DNA of 64,000 nt from an uncultured Oscillospiraceae bacterium (GCA_949841355.1 CATKZP010000009.1:1-64000), one strand, 5' to 3'; positions 8,827 through 16,553 are shown, counted from the first letter of the stretch. Notes: generated by a model from the sequence alone, not told the origin. Made by a program: numbers and translations.

Positions 8827-9563
8827 TTGCGTACGAACACCTGGGTGCCCTGGTATTTGGCGTTGTGCCGCTCGTCGATCTCAAAGCCGTCCAGCGCGGC
8901 GATGAACCGGGAGAGCTTGGCGAAGCCGTAGTTTCGGGCGTCGAAGTCCGGCTGCTTTTTGATCAGCAGGGTGCCCAGGTCGCCCAGGTAGGCGTAGCCG
9001 TCCTCGTCCGCCAGGTCCTCCACCGACTGGGCGATGAGCTCCTGGACGCTGAGGGCGGGGGACTCCGCCGGGATGGCCTTCTTCTTCGCGCTCTTTCCTG
9101 CGGGGGCGGGGACCTGGGGCTTTTCCGCGGCCTTCAGGGATTCGATATAGACGAACTTGTCGCAGGCCACGATGAAGGGCTTGGGGGTCTTTTTCTCCCC
9201 CATGCCGTATACCTTCATCCCCGCCTCCCGCAGGCGGGTGGCCAGGCGGGTGAAGTCGCTGTCGCTGCTCACCAGCACGAAGCCGCCGCAGTTGCCGGAA
9301 TAGAGGATGTCCATGGCGTCGATAATCATGGCCGAGTCGGTGGCGTTTTTGCCGGTGGTGTAGCTGTACTGCTGGAAGGGGGTGATGGCGTGCTCCAGCA
9401 GCAGGGGCTTCCAGCTGCCCATATTGGGGGCGGTCCAGTCGCCGTAGATGCGCTTGATGGTGGCCGAGCCATACACCGCCACCTCCGCCATGATCTCCCG
9501 CAGGGCGGTGCGGGGGGCGTTGTCCGCGTCGATGAGGACGGCAAGGCGCAGTTCGTGTTCCAT
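8817..9563 (-). CDS. NYN-domain (LabA/DUF88-like) protein with OST-HTH-like C-terminus
   Basis: This 248-residue protein starts with a NYN/PIN-like nuclease fold: AVLIDADNAP near the N-terminus, NATDSAMIIDAMDIL in the middle and VSSDSDFTRLATRLREAGM, which supply the acidic residues of the presumed metal site. After a Lys/Ala/Pro linker, the C-terminal 75 residues (LIAQSVEDLADEDGYAYLGDLGTLLIKKQPDFDARNYG ...) look like a LOTUS/OST-HTH RNA-binding domain. The ATG at 9563 follows AGAAGGAGT. The combination suggests a ribonuclease acting on structured RNA; no substrate is known. A much longer reading frame upstream of this ATG is an artefact of G+C-rich DNA. Confidence 0.85.
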   Translation of the reverse strand: MEHELRLAVLIDADNAPRTALREIMAEVAVYGSATIKRIYGDWTAPNMGSWKPLLLEHAITPFQQYSYTTGKNATDSAMIIDAMDILYSGNCGGFVLVSSDSDFTRLATRLREAGMKVYGMGEKKTPKPFIVACDKFVYIESLKAAEKPQVPAPAGKSAKKKAIPAESPALSVQELIAQSVEDLADEDGYAYLGDLGTLLIKKQPDFDARNYGFAKLSRFIAALDGFEIDERHNAKYQGTQVFVRNKK

Positions 9564-9606
9564 GGCAGGTACTCCTTCTATGCCGCGTTGCGCGGATGAT
9601 AGGGAT

Positions 9607-9620
9607 AGTATACCATACGG
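9607..9620 (-). promoter_or_regulatory. Extended -10 promoter of the NYN gene
   Basis: On the minus strand TGGTATACT gives an extended -10 (TATACT at 9612-9607 preceded by TGG). No good -35 was seen. It lies about 45 bases before the NYN start. Confidence 0.4.
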
Positions 9621-9666
9621 AAGGGGGAAAGGCCAGAGTAAAAAAATTTTTCCCCGGCGCAACAAT

Positions 9667-9683
9667 ACGCCCCCCTGGGGCGT
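9667..9683. repeat. Inverted repeat upstream of the sigma factor gene
   Basis: ACGCCCC-CCT-GGGGCGT is a perfect 7-bp inverted repeat immediately before GTTATAGATAG, about 100 bases ahead of the sigma gene. It could be an operator, or a hairpin in the sigma operon leader. No confident promoter was found here. Confidence 0.4.
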
Positions 9684-9787
9684 GTTATAGATAGAAGGGA
9701 CCCCCGGGCAGCCGCCCTTCAGGCTGTGCGGGGAGAGACGGACGGGGAAGCGCCCGGCGCGCTTGCGCGACAGAGGGAGGGGACGAA

Positions 9788-10264
9788 GTGGACCACTCCA
9801 ACCGGTTGGAAGAATTGGTGGACAGACATGAGAACACGCTGTTCCGGGCGGCGCTGGCCATTTTGGGCGACGTTCAGGAGGCGGAGGACGCGGTGCAGGA
9901 CACTCTCCTGCGCTATCTGGAAAAGCGCCCGGAATTCCGGGACAGGGAACACGAAAAGGCGTGGCTGCTGAAGGTGGCGGCCAACCGCTGCAAGAGCGTG
10001 CTGCGCGCGCGCCTGCGCCACCCGGCGGTGGAGCTGCTGGACGTATACCCCGCCCCGGACGGCGACGGCAGCAGGGAGCTGATGGAGGCCATCCTCTCCC
10101 TGCCCGCCAACCAGCGGGCGGCGGTCCACCTGCACTACTACGAGGGCTACACCTCTCAGGAGATCGGGGCCATTCTGGGCCAGCGGCCGGGGACGGTGCG
10201 CTCCCACCTGAGCCGGGCCCGGGACGCCCTGCGGCGGTATCTGCTGGAAGAAACGGGGGAATAA
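9788..10264 (+). CDS. ECF-type RNA polymerase sigma factor
   Basis: This 158-residue protein has sigma-70 region 2 (LFRAALAILGDVQEAEDAVQDTLLRYL) and region 4 (LSLPANQRAAVHLHYYEGYTSQEIGAILGQRPGTVRSHLSRARDALR) with nothing between, as in extracytoplasmic-function sigma factors. The GTG at 9788 is preceded by GAGGGAGGGGA. The next gene starts 4 bases after the stop and encodes a single-pass membrane protein, so they form a sigma/anti-sigma-like pair. The regulon is unknown. Confidence 0.92.
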   Translation: MDHSNRLEELVDRHENTLFRAALAILGDVQEAEDAVQDTLLRYLEKRPEFRDREHEKAWLLKVAANRCKSVLRARLRHPAVELLDVYPAPDGDGSRELMEAILSLPANQRAAVHLHYYEGYTSQEIGAILGQRPGTVRSHLSRARDALRRYLLEETGE

Positions 10265-10268
10265 CAAC

Positions 10269-11765
10269 ATGAAACGCTATCAAACATTTATGGACGGAGT
10301 GAAGGCGCCGGATACCCTCCACCAGCGGCTGGTGGAGCTCAAGCAGCCGGGCAGGCGGCCCGCCGGGTGGAAAAAGTACGCGACAGCGGCGGCAGCGCTG
10401 GCGCTGGTGGTGGGTCTGAGCGGCTATGGGGCCTGGACGGCCCACATCAACAGCCGCAGGGCTCCGCTGCCGTCCTATCCCTCCGGCTATCAGGGGGTGT
10501 ATCCGGAGCTGGGCGTGGAGCCAACAGGCCAGCCCGACATCGCCCTGGTGGAGCCAGGCGACGCGGCCGGGACGGGCCGGCGGACCCTGGGCGGCTACGA
10601 GGTGGCCGAGGACGGGATGGCGGCCTACTACGTGCTGCCCTATATCGACTACGGCGAGGTGGAGGGCGCGGAAATGGCCCTGGACTGGGACGTGCCTCTC
10701 GGCTCGGTGAAGCGTGACCTGACCCGGGAGGACATCGCCGCCCTGCTGGGCGGGGAGGACGCGCTGACCACCCATCTGGACTGGGGCGGATACGAGCTGA
10801 CCGGCTGGGCGGCGTGGTGTGAGGACGGCTCCTTCTGGGGGGCCTATGTCCAGGGCCATGGGGGGGAGCTGGACCACTTTGAGCTGGCCGTGACGGCGGG
10901 GCAGATGCCCCCCACCTGCATCGCCTATCCCGGCAGCGTGGAGCAGGAGATCAACGGCGTGACGGTCACTGCCGACAAACACGACGGCGCGTATGGCTGC
11001 AGCCGCCGGGTGAGCTTTATGAAGGACGAGTACGGCTGCCGCTTCGACCTCACCGGAACGGACCGGGAACGGGCCGAGGAGCGGGTGAGCCGCCTGGTGC
11101 GGCAGATCGTCGACGGCGGCGTGGCGGCGGACCGGATCTCCTCCGACGGCGCGGTATTGGCCCACCCCTGGGAGGCGGACCCGAACACCGGCGTGGGCGA
11201 GCCTAACTGGAACGACAGCGGCGAGGGCTGGACCTGCCCCGACTGCGGGGTGTATCTCGAAGCGGGCGTGGAGCATTACCACACCCAGGACGGCAGCCCC
11301 CGGGACAGGGGAGAGAATTGGTGCGGCACCCAGGACGGCAGCGACCCCTACGGCTATGCCATCAATGGCTACGACCCCGATGAGGTGGCGGACCGCGGAT
11401 ACAATCCGGGCGAGGCGGTCCCGGAGGGCGACAGCTGGCTCGCCTGCCGGACCTGCGGCGGGGGTATCCCGGATGGGACGGAGCACTACTGCAAGCAGGA
11501 CGGCTCCGGCGGCCATGTCTGCGGCCTCTGCGGCGAAGCCTTCCCGGAGGGGAAGGTGCACAGCCACGAAGCCTGCGGCTATCCCCTGGCTCCAGACATC
11601 CAGACCTGCCCTGACTGCGGCGAAACCTACCCGGAGGGCACGGCCCACGACTGTACGATGTGCAGCGGCTATCCGGCGCCTTACGTCTGCGAGGTGTGCG
11701 GCGAGGCCCTCCCTGCGGGGATGGAGCACAGCCATCAGGAGAACCACCATCGAAACCACCACTGA
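10269..11765 (+). CDS. Putative membrane anti-sigma factor with five Cys/His knuckles
   Basis: This 498-residue protein follows the ECF sigma gene by 4 bases. Residues 1-35 are a short cytoplasmic head (MKRYQTFMDGVKAPDTLHQR), residues 37-55 one membrane segment, and the rest should be extracellular. The last 180 residues hold five copies of a CxxCG-x(4)-[EDA]G-x(2)-H-x-[HC] unit starting at C323, C393, C418, C447 and C474: TCPDCGVYLEAGVEHYH, ACRTCGGGIPDGTEHYC, VCGLCGEAFPEGKVHSH, TCPDCGETYPEGTAHDC and VCEVCGEALPAGMEHSH. The tail is His-rich (HQENHHRNHH). Each unit could bind a metal ion. Position and topology suggest it restrains the sigma factor and senses metal or redox state outside the cell; that is inference. 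The head is too short for a recognised anti-sigma domain. Confidence 0.7.
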   Translation: MKRYQTFMDGVKAPDTLHQRLVELKQPGRRPAGWKKYATAAAALALVVGLSGYGAWTAHINSRRAPLPSYPSGYQGVYPELGVEPTGQPDIALVEPGDAAGTGRRTLGGYEVAEDGMAAYYVLPYIDYGEVEGAEMALDWDVPLGSVKRDLTREDIAALLGGEDALTTHLDWGGYELTGWAAWCEDGSFWGAYVQGHGGELDHFELAVTAGQMPPTCIAYPGSVEQEINGVTVTADKHDGAYGCSRRVSFMKDEYGCRFDLTGTDRERAEERVSRLVRQIVDGGVAADRISSDGAVLAHPWEADPNTGVGEPNWNDSGEGWTCPDCGVYLEAGVEHYHTQDGSPRDRGENWCGTQDGSDPYGYAINGYDPDEVADRGYNPGEAVPEGDSWLACRTCGGGIPDGTEHYCKQDGSGGHVCGLCGEAFPEGKVHSHEACGYPLAPDIQTCPDCGETYPEGTAHDCTMCSGYPAPYVCEVCGEALPAGMEHSHQENHHRNHH

Positions 11766-11766
11766 G

Positions 11767-11803
11767 AAAGTCCCGCCCCGGCAACGCCGGGGCGGGGCTT
11801 TTC
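11767..11803 (+). terminator. Terminator of the sigma operon
   Basis: CCCGCCCCGGC-AAC-GCCGGGGCGGG forms a strong stem followed by CTTTTC, directly after the stop codon of the knuckle protein. Confidence 0.8.
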
Positions 11804-11805
11804 CC

Positions 11806-11871
11806 TTGCACCGCCGCCCGGGTTCTGCTATAATATCCCCAAATATGGGACCCTATCTCTGCTAGGATAGG
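11806..11871 (+). promoter_or_regulatory. WYL regulator promoter with downstream inverted repeat
   Basis: TTGCAC (11806-11811), a 17-base spacer and a perfect TATAAT (11829-11834) form a good promoter. Just past the expected start, CCTATC (11852-11857) and GATAGG (11866-11871) make an inverted repeat that could be the regulator's own operator. Confidence 0.65.
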
Positions 11872-11893
11872 TCTCGAAGGGAGGCGGGCGGAC

Positions 11894-12904
11894 ATGGCGC
11901 AGACCGCGAATTACAAGCGCAAGCTCCTGATTCTGGCCAAGCTGCTGCTGGAGCGCAGCGACGACGAGCACATCATCTCCCGCCAGGAGATGCAGGCGGA
12001 GCTGGAACGGTGGGGGCTGAGCGCCGAGCGCAAAAGCATTTACGACGACATGGAGCAGCTCCGGGAGCTGGGGCTGGACGTGCACAGCCGGCAGGGCCGG
12101 GGAGGCGGCTGGTACATCGGGGCGCGGGAGTTCGAGCTGGCGGAGCTGAAGCTGCTGGTGGACGCGGTGCAGTCCAGCCGCTTTCTCACCAAGCGCAAGA
12201 GCGACGCCCTCATCCGCAAGCTGGAGGGGCTCACCAGCGTCCACCAGGCCCGGCAGCTCCAGCGGCAGGTGTATGTGGACCGGCGGGTCAAGACCATGAA
12301 CGAGAGCATTTTCTACAATGTGGACCGGCTTCAGGGGGCCATTGCCGCCAACAAGGTGGTGACCTTCCGCTACTTTGAGTACAATGCCCGCCGGGAGCGG
12401 GTGTTCCGCCGGGAGGGGGAGCGCTACCGCCTCACCCCCTACGGGCTGATCTGGGACAGCGAGAACTACTACCTGGCCGGGTGGGACGAGCACAGGAAGG
12501 AGGTGCGCCACTACCGGGTGGACAAGATGGCGGACATCGTGGTCTCTCAGGCTAAGGGACACCCGCAGGGGGACTGGACGGCGGAGGGCTACGCCCGCAG
12601 GCACTTCGGCATGTTCTCCGGCGCGCCCTGCCGGCTGAAGCTGCGGTGCGAGGACCGGCTGGCCGGAGTGTTTATCGACCGCTTCGGGCTGGAGGTACCC
12701 CTCATCCCCGACGGGGAGGGGTACTTCACCGTGACGGCGGAGCTGGTGGTTAGCCCGCCCCTGTGGGGGTGGCTGTTCGGCCTGGGGCCGGGGGTGGAGG
12801 TGCTGAGCCCCCGGTGGGCGGTGGAGGAATTCGCCGGGCGGCTGGAGCAGGCGGCGGCGCTGTACCGGAGCCGTGCCCCGCAAGGGGAGGAGCGGGAGGA
12901 ATAA
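11894..12904 (+). CDS. WYL-domain transcriptional regulator
   Basis: This 336-residue protein has an N-terminal winged helix of the DeoR/YafY type (IISRQEMQAELERWGLSAERKSIYDDMEQLRELG), then a WYL domain around residues 150-220 (VTFRYFEYN ... YRLTPYGLIWDSENYYLAGWDEHRKEVRHYRVDKM) and a WCX-like C-terminus. WYL domains sense small ligands or nucleic acids. The ATG at 11894 is preceded by GAAGGGAGG. It has its own promoter and a nearby inverted repeat, consistent with autoregulation. A target is not evident: the next gene, 66 bases downstream, is unrelated by family. Confidence 0.9.
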   Translation: MAQTANYKRKLLILAKLLLERSDDEHIISRQEMQAELERWGLSAERKSIYDDMEQLRELGLDVHSRQGRGGGWYIGAREFELAELKLLVDAVQSSRFLTKRKSDALIRKLEGLTSVHQARQLQRQVYVDRRVKTMNESIFYNVDRLQGAIAANKVVTFRYFEYNARRERVFRREGERYRLTPYGLIWDSENYYLAGWDEHRKEVRHYRVDKMADIVVSQAKGHPQGDWTAEGYARRHFGMFSGAPCRLKLRCEDRLAGVFIDRFGLEVPLIPDGEGYFTVTAELVVSPPLWGWLFGLGPGVEVLSPRWAVEEFAGRLEQAAALYRSRAPQGEEREE

Positions 12905-12970
12905 CGGGTACATAAAATGGGGAGACTGTAGCCAAACGGGGCCAAAGGGCCCAAATTGGAGGGATTCCCC

Positions 12971-13618
12971 ATGGAACGCACACAGCTGGGACGGGAATAT
13001 TACGAGCTGGGGCTGGCGCTGGGCGGGCTGGGCACAGTGCTCATCGGCAGCGGCGGCGGTTCGCTGGCCCGGGCGCTGGCCCGGGCGGCGGGGTGCGGCG
13101 CGGCCCTGGCCGGGGCCGAGGTGAAGTTCCACGACGGGACCTGCGCCGCCTGTGGGGCGTGGCTGGCCCGGTACTACGAGTTCGCCGCCGCCCTGTTCGT
13201 CCGCCAGGACGGGGCGCGGGTGGAGCGCTTTCTCACCGATGGGCGGGGAGAGCCTCTGACGTCCGCCGCCGCCGCGGGGCCGGAGCGGCCCTGCACGGGG
13301 GAGTGGGATCTGCTGGCTGGGGCGGACTGTGCCTGGGCGGCCAACCGGGCGGGGAGCTTCCGGGAGGGCCGGGGGCTGGCCTGCGCCCAGGGTCCCGCGG
13401 CGCTGACCATGGCGCTGGAGCGGCTGGGGTATGAGGTGATGGACCGGCCCGTCCCCGGGGCGGTGCTGTTTGAGGCCGACCGGGAGGGCTTTGCCCTCCG
13501 GGCGGACGGGGAGCCCCTGGCGGGCGGGGACGCGCTGGAGGGGCTGGCGGGCTTTGAGGCCCCTCCCCGGGCGGTGCCCGCCTTTCGCCCCGGGGAGGGG
13601 CAGGGCGGCACGGCTTGA
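12971..13618 (+). CDS. Degenerate phosphohexomutase-like protein
   Basis: This 215-residue protein is no longer a standard enzyme but keeps the outline of a GlmM/ManB-type phosphohexomutase. Residues 20-90 (VLIGSGGGSLARALA, AGAEV, then DGRGEPL) parallel the family's GRDTR..S, GAEV and DG.KL framework. The place of the catalytic TASHNP is taken by VRQDGAR, so the phosphoserine is missing. Near residue 175, VLFEADREGFALRADGEPLAGGDAL parallels the metal loop DGDGDR....DE.G...GD, with the aspartates replaced. The ATG at 12971 is chosen over the TTG at 12956 because GGAGGG lies 7 bases upstream. If the reading is right it should be catalytically dead, perhaps regulatory. The remote homology is by eye and unproven. 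Confidence 0.5.
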   Translation: MERTQLGREYYELGLALGGLGTVLIGSGGGSLARALARAAGCGAALAGAEVKFHDGTCAACGAWLARYYEFAAALFVRQDGARVERFLTDGRGEPLTSAAAAGPERPCTGEWDLLAGADCAWAANRAGSFREGRGLACAQGPAALTMALERLGYEVMDRPVPGAVLFEADREGFALRADGEPLAGGDALEGLAGFEAPPRAVPAFRPGEGQGGTA

Positions 13619-13673
13619 CAGCGCCGCCAAGACGGTGATATAATTTTCGCCGGACCCATGTGCGGGTCCGGCG
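13615..13673 (+). promoter_or_regulatory. MFS promoter with 10-bp inverted repeat at the start site
   Basis: TTGACA (13615-13620), overlapping the stop of the previous gene, an 18-base spacer and TATAAT (13639-13644) form a near-consensus promoter. A perfect 10-bp inverted repeat (CGCCGGACCC at 13648-13657, GGGTCCGGCG at 13664-13673) covers the expected start point and is followed by ATTTTC. It may be an operator or a terminator for readthrough from upstream. Confidence 0.7.
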
Positions 13674-13743
13674 ATTTTCGTGCCCATCCGGCAGAAGGGT
13701 GGGCTTTTTGGACGCTGCGGTAAGGCCGCGGGAGAGGAGAGAC

Positions 13744-15018
13744 ATGGAAGAAAATAAACCAAAGCAAGGGTTGTGGACCCGGGACTTCACCATCATCACC
13801 CTGGGCAGCGTGGTGTCGATGATCGGCAACTCCCTGTCCGGCTTTGCGCTGAGCATGATGGTGCTGGACTACACCGGCTCCACCTTTCTCTATTCCCTGT
13901 TCATCGTGTGCTTCCAGCTGCCCATGCTGGTGTGCCCCATCCTGGCCGGACCGTATCTGGACCGCATGAGCCGGAAAAAGGTGATCTACCGGCTGGATTT
14001 TCTGTCGGCGGGGCTGTATTTCGGGCTGTTCTGGCTGCTGCGGGGCGGATGGTTCAGCTACCCGCTGCTGCTGGCGGGCTGTATGGTAGTGGGGGCCATC
14101 AACGCGGTGTATCTGGTGGCCTACGACAGCTTTTACCCCAACCTCATCACCGAGGGGAACTACTCCAAGGCCTACTCCATCTCCAGCATGCTCTGGCCGC
14201 TGGCCGCCATGTCCACCCCCATCGCCGCCCTGGTGTACGACAAGATGGGCAGCGCTACGCCGCTGTTCGCCTTCAACGCCCTGTGCTTTTTCGTCGCCGC
14301 CAGCTTTGAGCGCACCATCGGCTACCAGGAGACCCACATGGACAAAGCGCCTCCGGCGGATGGTCTGGGTGCGGCCAAGCGGTTCGGCCGGGACCTGCGG
14401 GAGGGCCTTTCCTACATCGCGGGGGAGAAGGGACTGCTGGTCATCACGCTGTATTTCATGGTGTCCGGCATGTCCGGCAATGGGGCGGGCAGCCTGTACC
14501 TGCCCTTTTTCCGCAACAACGCGGCGCTGTTTGCCGCCTGGCCGCTGGCGGCGGTGACGCTGTACACCATTGTGTCCAATTTCTCGGTGGCGGGGCGCTT
14601 TCTGGGCGGGCTGATCCACTACCGGGTGAAATTCCCCACCCAGAAGAAGTTCGCCATTGCCTTCACCGTATACGTGGTGGTGACGCTGCTGGAGGGCACG
14701 CTGATGTACCTGCCCATCCCCCTGATGGCCGCCGCCTTTTTCTTCTACGGCCTGCTGGGGGTGACATCCTATAACATCCGCATCGCCGCCACCCAGTCCT
14801 ACATCCCGGACACCAAGCGGGCCCGGTTCAACGGCACCTTCCAGATGCTCTCCGCCCTGGGGGGCGTGGCGGGCACCCTGCTGGCGGGCAGCCTGGCCGA
14901 GGTGATCCCCGAGCGGCAGGTGGTGCTGATGCTCAGCGCGGTGACCCTGTGCGCGGTGTGGCTGCTCATGTTCCGGGGGCGCAGGGCGGTGGCCGCCATC
15001 TACAACCGGGAGGTTTGA
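13744..15018 (+). CDS. MFS transporter, probable drug exporter
   Basis: This 424-residue protein has about twelve membrane segments and fits the major facilitator superfamily of the enterobactin/macrolide-exporter (MFS_3) type. The first loop carries GPYLDRMSRKKVIYRLD, a variant of the MFS motif A between segments 2 and 3. The ATG at 13744 is preceded by GGGAGAGGAGA. It has its own strong promoter and is closed by a terminator, so it is a single-gene unit. Substrate unknown. Confidence 0.85.
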   Translation: MEENKPKQGLWTRDFTIITLGSVVSMIGNSLSGFALSMMVLDYTGSTFLYSLFIVCFQLPMLVCPILAGPYLDRMSRKKVIYRLDFLSAGLYFGLFWLLRGGWFSYPLLLAGCMVVGAINAVYLVAYDSFYPNLITEGNYSKAYSISSMLWPLAAMSTPIAALVYDKMGSATPLFAFNALCFFVAASFERTIGYQETHMDKAPPADGLGAAKRFGRDLREGLSYIAGEKGLLVITLYFMVSGMSGNGAGSLYLPFFRNNAALFAAWPLAAVTLYTIVSNFSVAGRFLGGLIHYRVKFPTQKKFAIAFTVYVVVTLLEGTLMYLPIPLMAAAFFFYGLLGVTSYNIRIAATQSYIPDTKRARFNGTFQMLSALGGVAGTLLAGSLAEVIPERQVVLMLSAVTLCAVWLLMFRGRRAVAAIYNREV

Positions 15019-15028
15019 AGGAACATAA

Positions 15029-15062
15029 AGGACCGGCCCAAAATCGGGCCGGTCCTGTTTTA
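15029..15062. terminator. Bidirectional terminator between MFS and PadR genes
   Basis: AGGACCGGCCC (15029-15039) and GGGCCGGTCCT (15046-15056) pair perfectly. GTTTTAT follows on the plus strand and TTTATG on the minus strand. Confidence 0.8.
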
Positions 15063-15365
15063 TCACTCCACGCCCAGCTCCGCCACCGCGTCCCGCAGGG
15101 CCTGCCACCGCCCCAGCAGGGCGGCGTACTTGTCCCGGCCCTGTTCGGTGAGGCGGTAATACTTCCGGGCGGGGCCGCCGGACACCGCCCCGGCATACTG
15201 CTCCGAGCACCCCTCCCGGCACAGCCCCCGCAGCAGGGCATAGACGGCGCTCTCCTGGGTGTCGGGGAAGGTGTGGTGGAGGCGGCGCAGCAGCTCGTAG
15301 CCGTACTGGTCCCCCTGGGCGAGCAGGTGGAGCAGGCACAGCTCGATGAGGTCCTTTTTCAGCAT
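15063..15365 (-). CDS. PadR-family transcriptional regulator
   Basis: This 100-residue winged-helix protein matches PadR: LIELCLLHLLAQGDQYGYELLRRLHHTFPDTQESAVYALLRGLCREG ... GPARKYYRLTEQGRDKYAAL. It is the usual size of the short PadR-s2 group and should act as a dimeric repressor. The ATG at 15365 overlaps the stop of the upstream membrane protein gene by 7 bases. This order, membrane protein first and PadR second, is the reverse of the common padR-DUF1700 arrangement. The palindrome at 16244-16265 upstream of the operon is a candidate binding site. Confidence 0.88.
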   Translation of the reverse strand: MLKKDLIELCLLHLLAQGDQYGYELLRRLHHTFPDTQESAVYALLRGLCREGCSEQYAGAVSGGPARKYYRLTEQGRDKYAALLGRWQALRDAVAELGVE

Positions 15366-16213
15366 AGGGTCGCACCCGCCCCCACGAAGCCCGCTCCGGC
15401 GTAGACTATCCATACCCGGAGGGTGGGCGCCAGCCACTCGAAGCCGCTTTCACTGATCTCCATATTGGAGACCAGCGCCAACGACTCCGCGGACAGCAGC
15501 ACGGCGGTGAGGGCCAGAATGTATACCGCAGCCCAGCGCCGGTCCTGGGTGCGGGCCTTCACCAGGGCAAACACCGAGAGCAGGGCCATGGCAAAGCCGC
15601 CCCACTCCAGGGCCCCCAGGAGGATATGAAACGAGCGGGACACCATATAGCCCGACGGGCCGATGCGGACGCCCAGAAAGTAGAGGGGCATCTGCCCCCA
15701 CATCTCCGAAAAGGCTATAGGGTCGCGCATCCAGAAGCAGTCTGCCGCCAGCACCGCCGCACTCCATACTCCCGCCGCCGCCAGCAGGGCGGGTACGGCG
15801 GGAGACAGCCGACCCCGCTTCCCTCCACCCTTCCAGCGGAACCACACCAGCGCCCCGGCTATGCCCAGGAAGGGCAGCGCCGTGGCCGAGGAGATGGACA
15901 GGTTATACACATCCAAGGGCAGCACGCAGAACGTGAGGCGGCGGAAAAGGTACCAGAGGTGCCACATGCCGGGCAGGGCGCTGAGGGCGGGGAGCAGGGC
16001 GCAGGCCGCCAGCGCGATAAATACCGCCAGCCAAATATGGTACGTTTTTTGGGGGGTGAGAGGGGCGATCACGTCCCGGGGCTTGCCCAGGCTCCGGCGC
16101 AGCTCCTCATCCCCCACGATGTCCCGGTAGTCAGCGATCACGTCCTCCACCTCTTCTGGGGGCAGCCGCCAGCGGGCGGTCCGTTCCAGCCGGGCCATGT
16201 AATCCTTTTTCAC
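15359..16213 (-). CDS. DUF1700/HAAS-type membrane protein paired with PadR
   Basis: This 284-residue protein begins with a HAAS-type cytoplasmic helix bundle (MARLERTARWRLPPEEVEDVIADYRDIV ... SLGKPRDVIA), the signature of DUF1700 proteins that usually accompany PadR regulators. About six membrane segments follow. The GTG at 16213 (giving MKKDYMARLE) is preferred because AAAGGAGA lies 8-9 bases upstream; the ATG at 16198 is possible. The function of the family is not settled; HAAS domains are thought to link PadR signalling to membrane partners. The C-terminal membrane region was not matched to a known family. Confidence 0.75.
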   Translation of the reverse strand: MKKDYMARLERTARWRLPPEEVEDVIADYRDIVGDEELRRSLGKPRDVIAPLTPQKTYHIWLAVFIALAACALLPALSALPGMWHLWYLFRRLTFCVLPLDVYNLSISSATALPFLGIAGALVWFRWKGGGKRGRLSPAVPALLAAAGVWSAAVLAADCFWMRDPIAFSEMWGQMPLYFLGVRIGPSGYMVSRSFHILLGALEWGGFAMALLSVFALVKARTQDRRWAAVYILALTAVLLSAESLALVSNMEISESGFEWLAPTLRVWIVYAGAGFVGAGATLC

Positions 16214-16243
16214 CGGCCATTCTCCTTTCACTTGTGTTAAATT

Positions 16244-16305
16244 TACTATTGTTGAAAATATAGTAGCCTTAAGCTGATAATACCACACCCCGGCGGGGCT
16301 GTCAA
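16244..16305 (-). promoter_or_regulatory. Promoter and putative PadR operator
   Basis: On the minus strand TTGACA (16305-16300), 17 bases and TATTAT (16282-16277) make a near-consensus promoter. Downstream of the expected start, TACTAT (16244-16249) and ATAGTA (16260-16265) form an inverted repeat with a 10-base centre, a plausible site for the PadR protein of this operon. Confidence 0.65.
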
Positions 16306-16323
16306 GGGGGAATGCGCCCAGGG

Positions 16324-16352
16324 TTGACAGCGGCGGCGGGGCATGGTATACT
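16324..16352 (+). promoter_or_regulatory. Promoter of the ABC-F gene
   Basis: TTGACA (16324-16329), a 17-base spacer and TATACT (16347-16352) form a strong promoter pointing right, back to back with the PadR operon promoter. The start codon of the ABC-F gene is over 200 bases downstream, which leaves a long regulatory leader. Confidence 0.8.
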
Positions 16353-16356
16353 GTCC

Positions 16357-16553
16357 TCAACTTCAGAGAAAAGGGTGAAAAGATGCGCAACAAGTAAGTT
16401 GAACTTCAAGCTGTGAACTAGAGGCTGGGACCCATGGAGCATGGGTCTGGGTTTTCATGGCGCGAAGGGCGGCTTGCTTGACCGGGGGCGTGTTATATGC
16501 CCCTGCCTTTTCGTCATGTGATCCGTCTTTCTGCCATGAAAGACGGATTTTTT
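16357..16553 (+). promoter_or_regulatory. ABC-F leader: mini-uORF and tandem terminators (attenuator)
   Basis: The leader holds a four-codon ORF, ATG CGC AAC AAG TAA (16383-16397, peptide MRNK), enclosed by a 7-bp stem TCAACTT (16357-16363) / AAGTTGA (16396-16402). Next comes terminator 1: GACCCATG-GAG-CATGGGTC (16429-16447) with TTTT at 16452-16455. A weaker stem GGGGC/GCCCC follows around 16484-16503. Terminator 2 is a perfect 11-bp stem ATCCGTCTTTC / GAAAGACGGAT (16521-16548) with six T, ending about 20 bases before the gene. Antibiotic-inducible ABC-F and erm genes use this logic: a ribosome stalled by drug on a tiny uORF prevents terminator formation. Confidence 0.75.

Noticed and set aside
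9564-11762. Long minus-strand frame upstream of the NYN gene
   Set aside because: It is antisense to the sigma and knuckle-protein genes; the ATG at 9563 has a proper ribosome site and starts the NYN domain.
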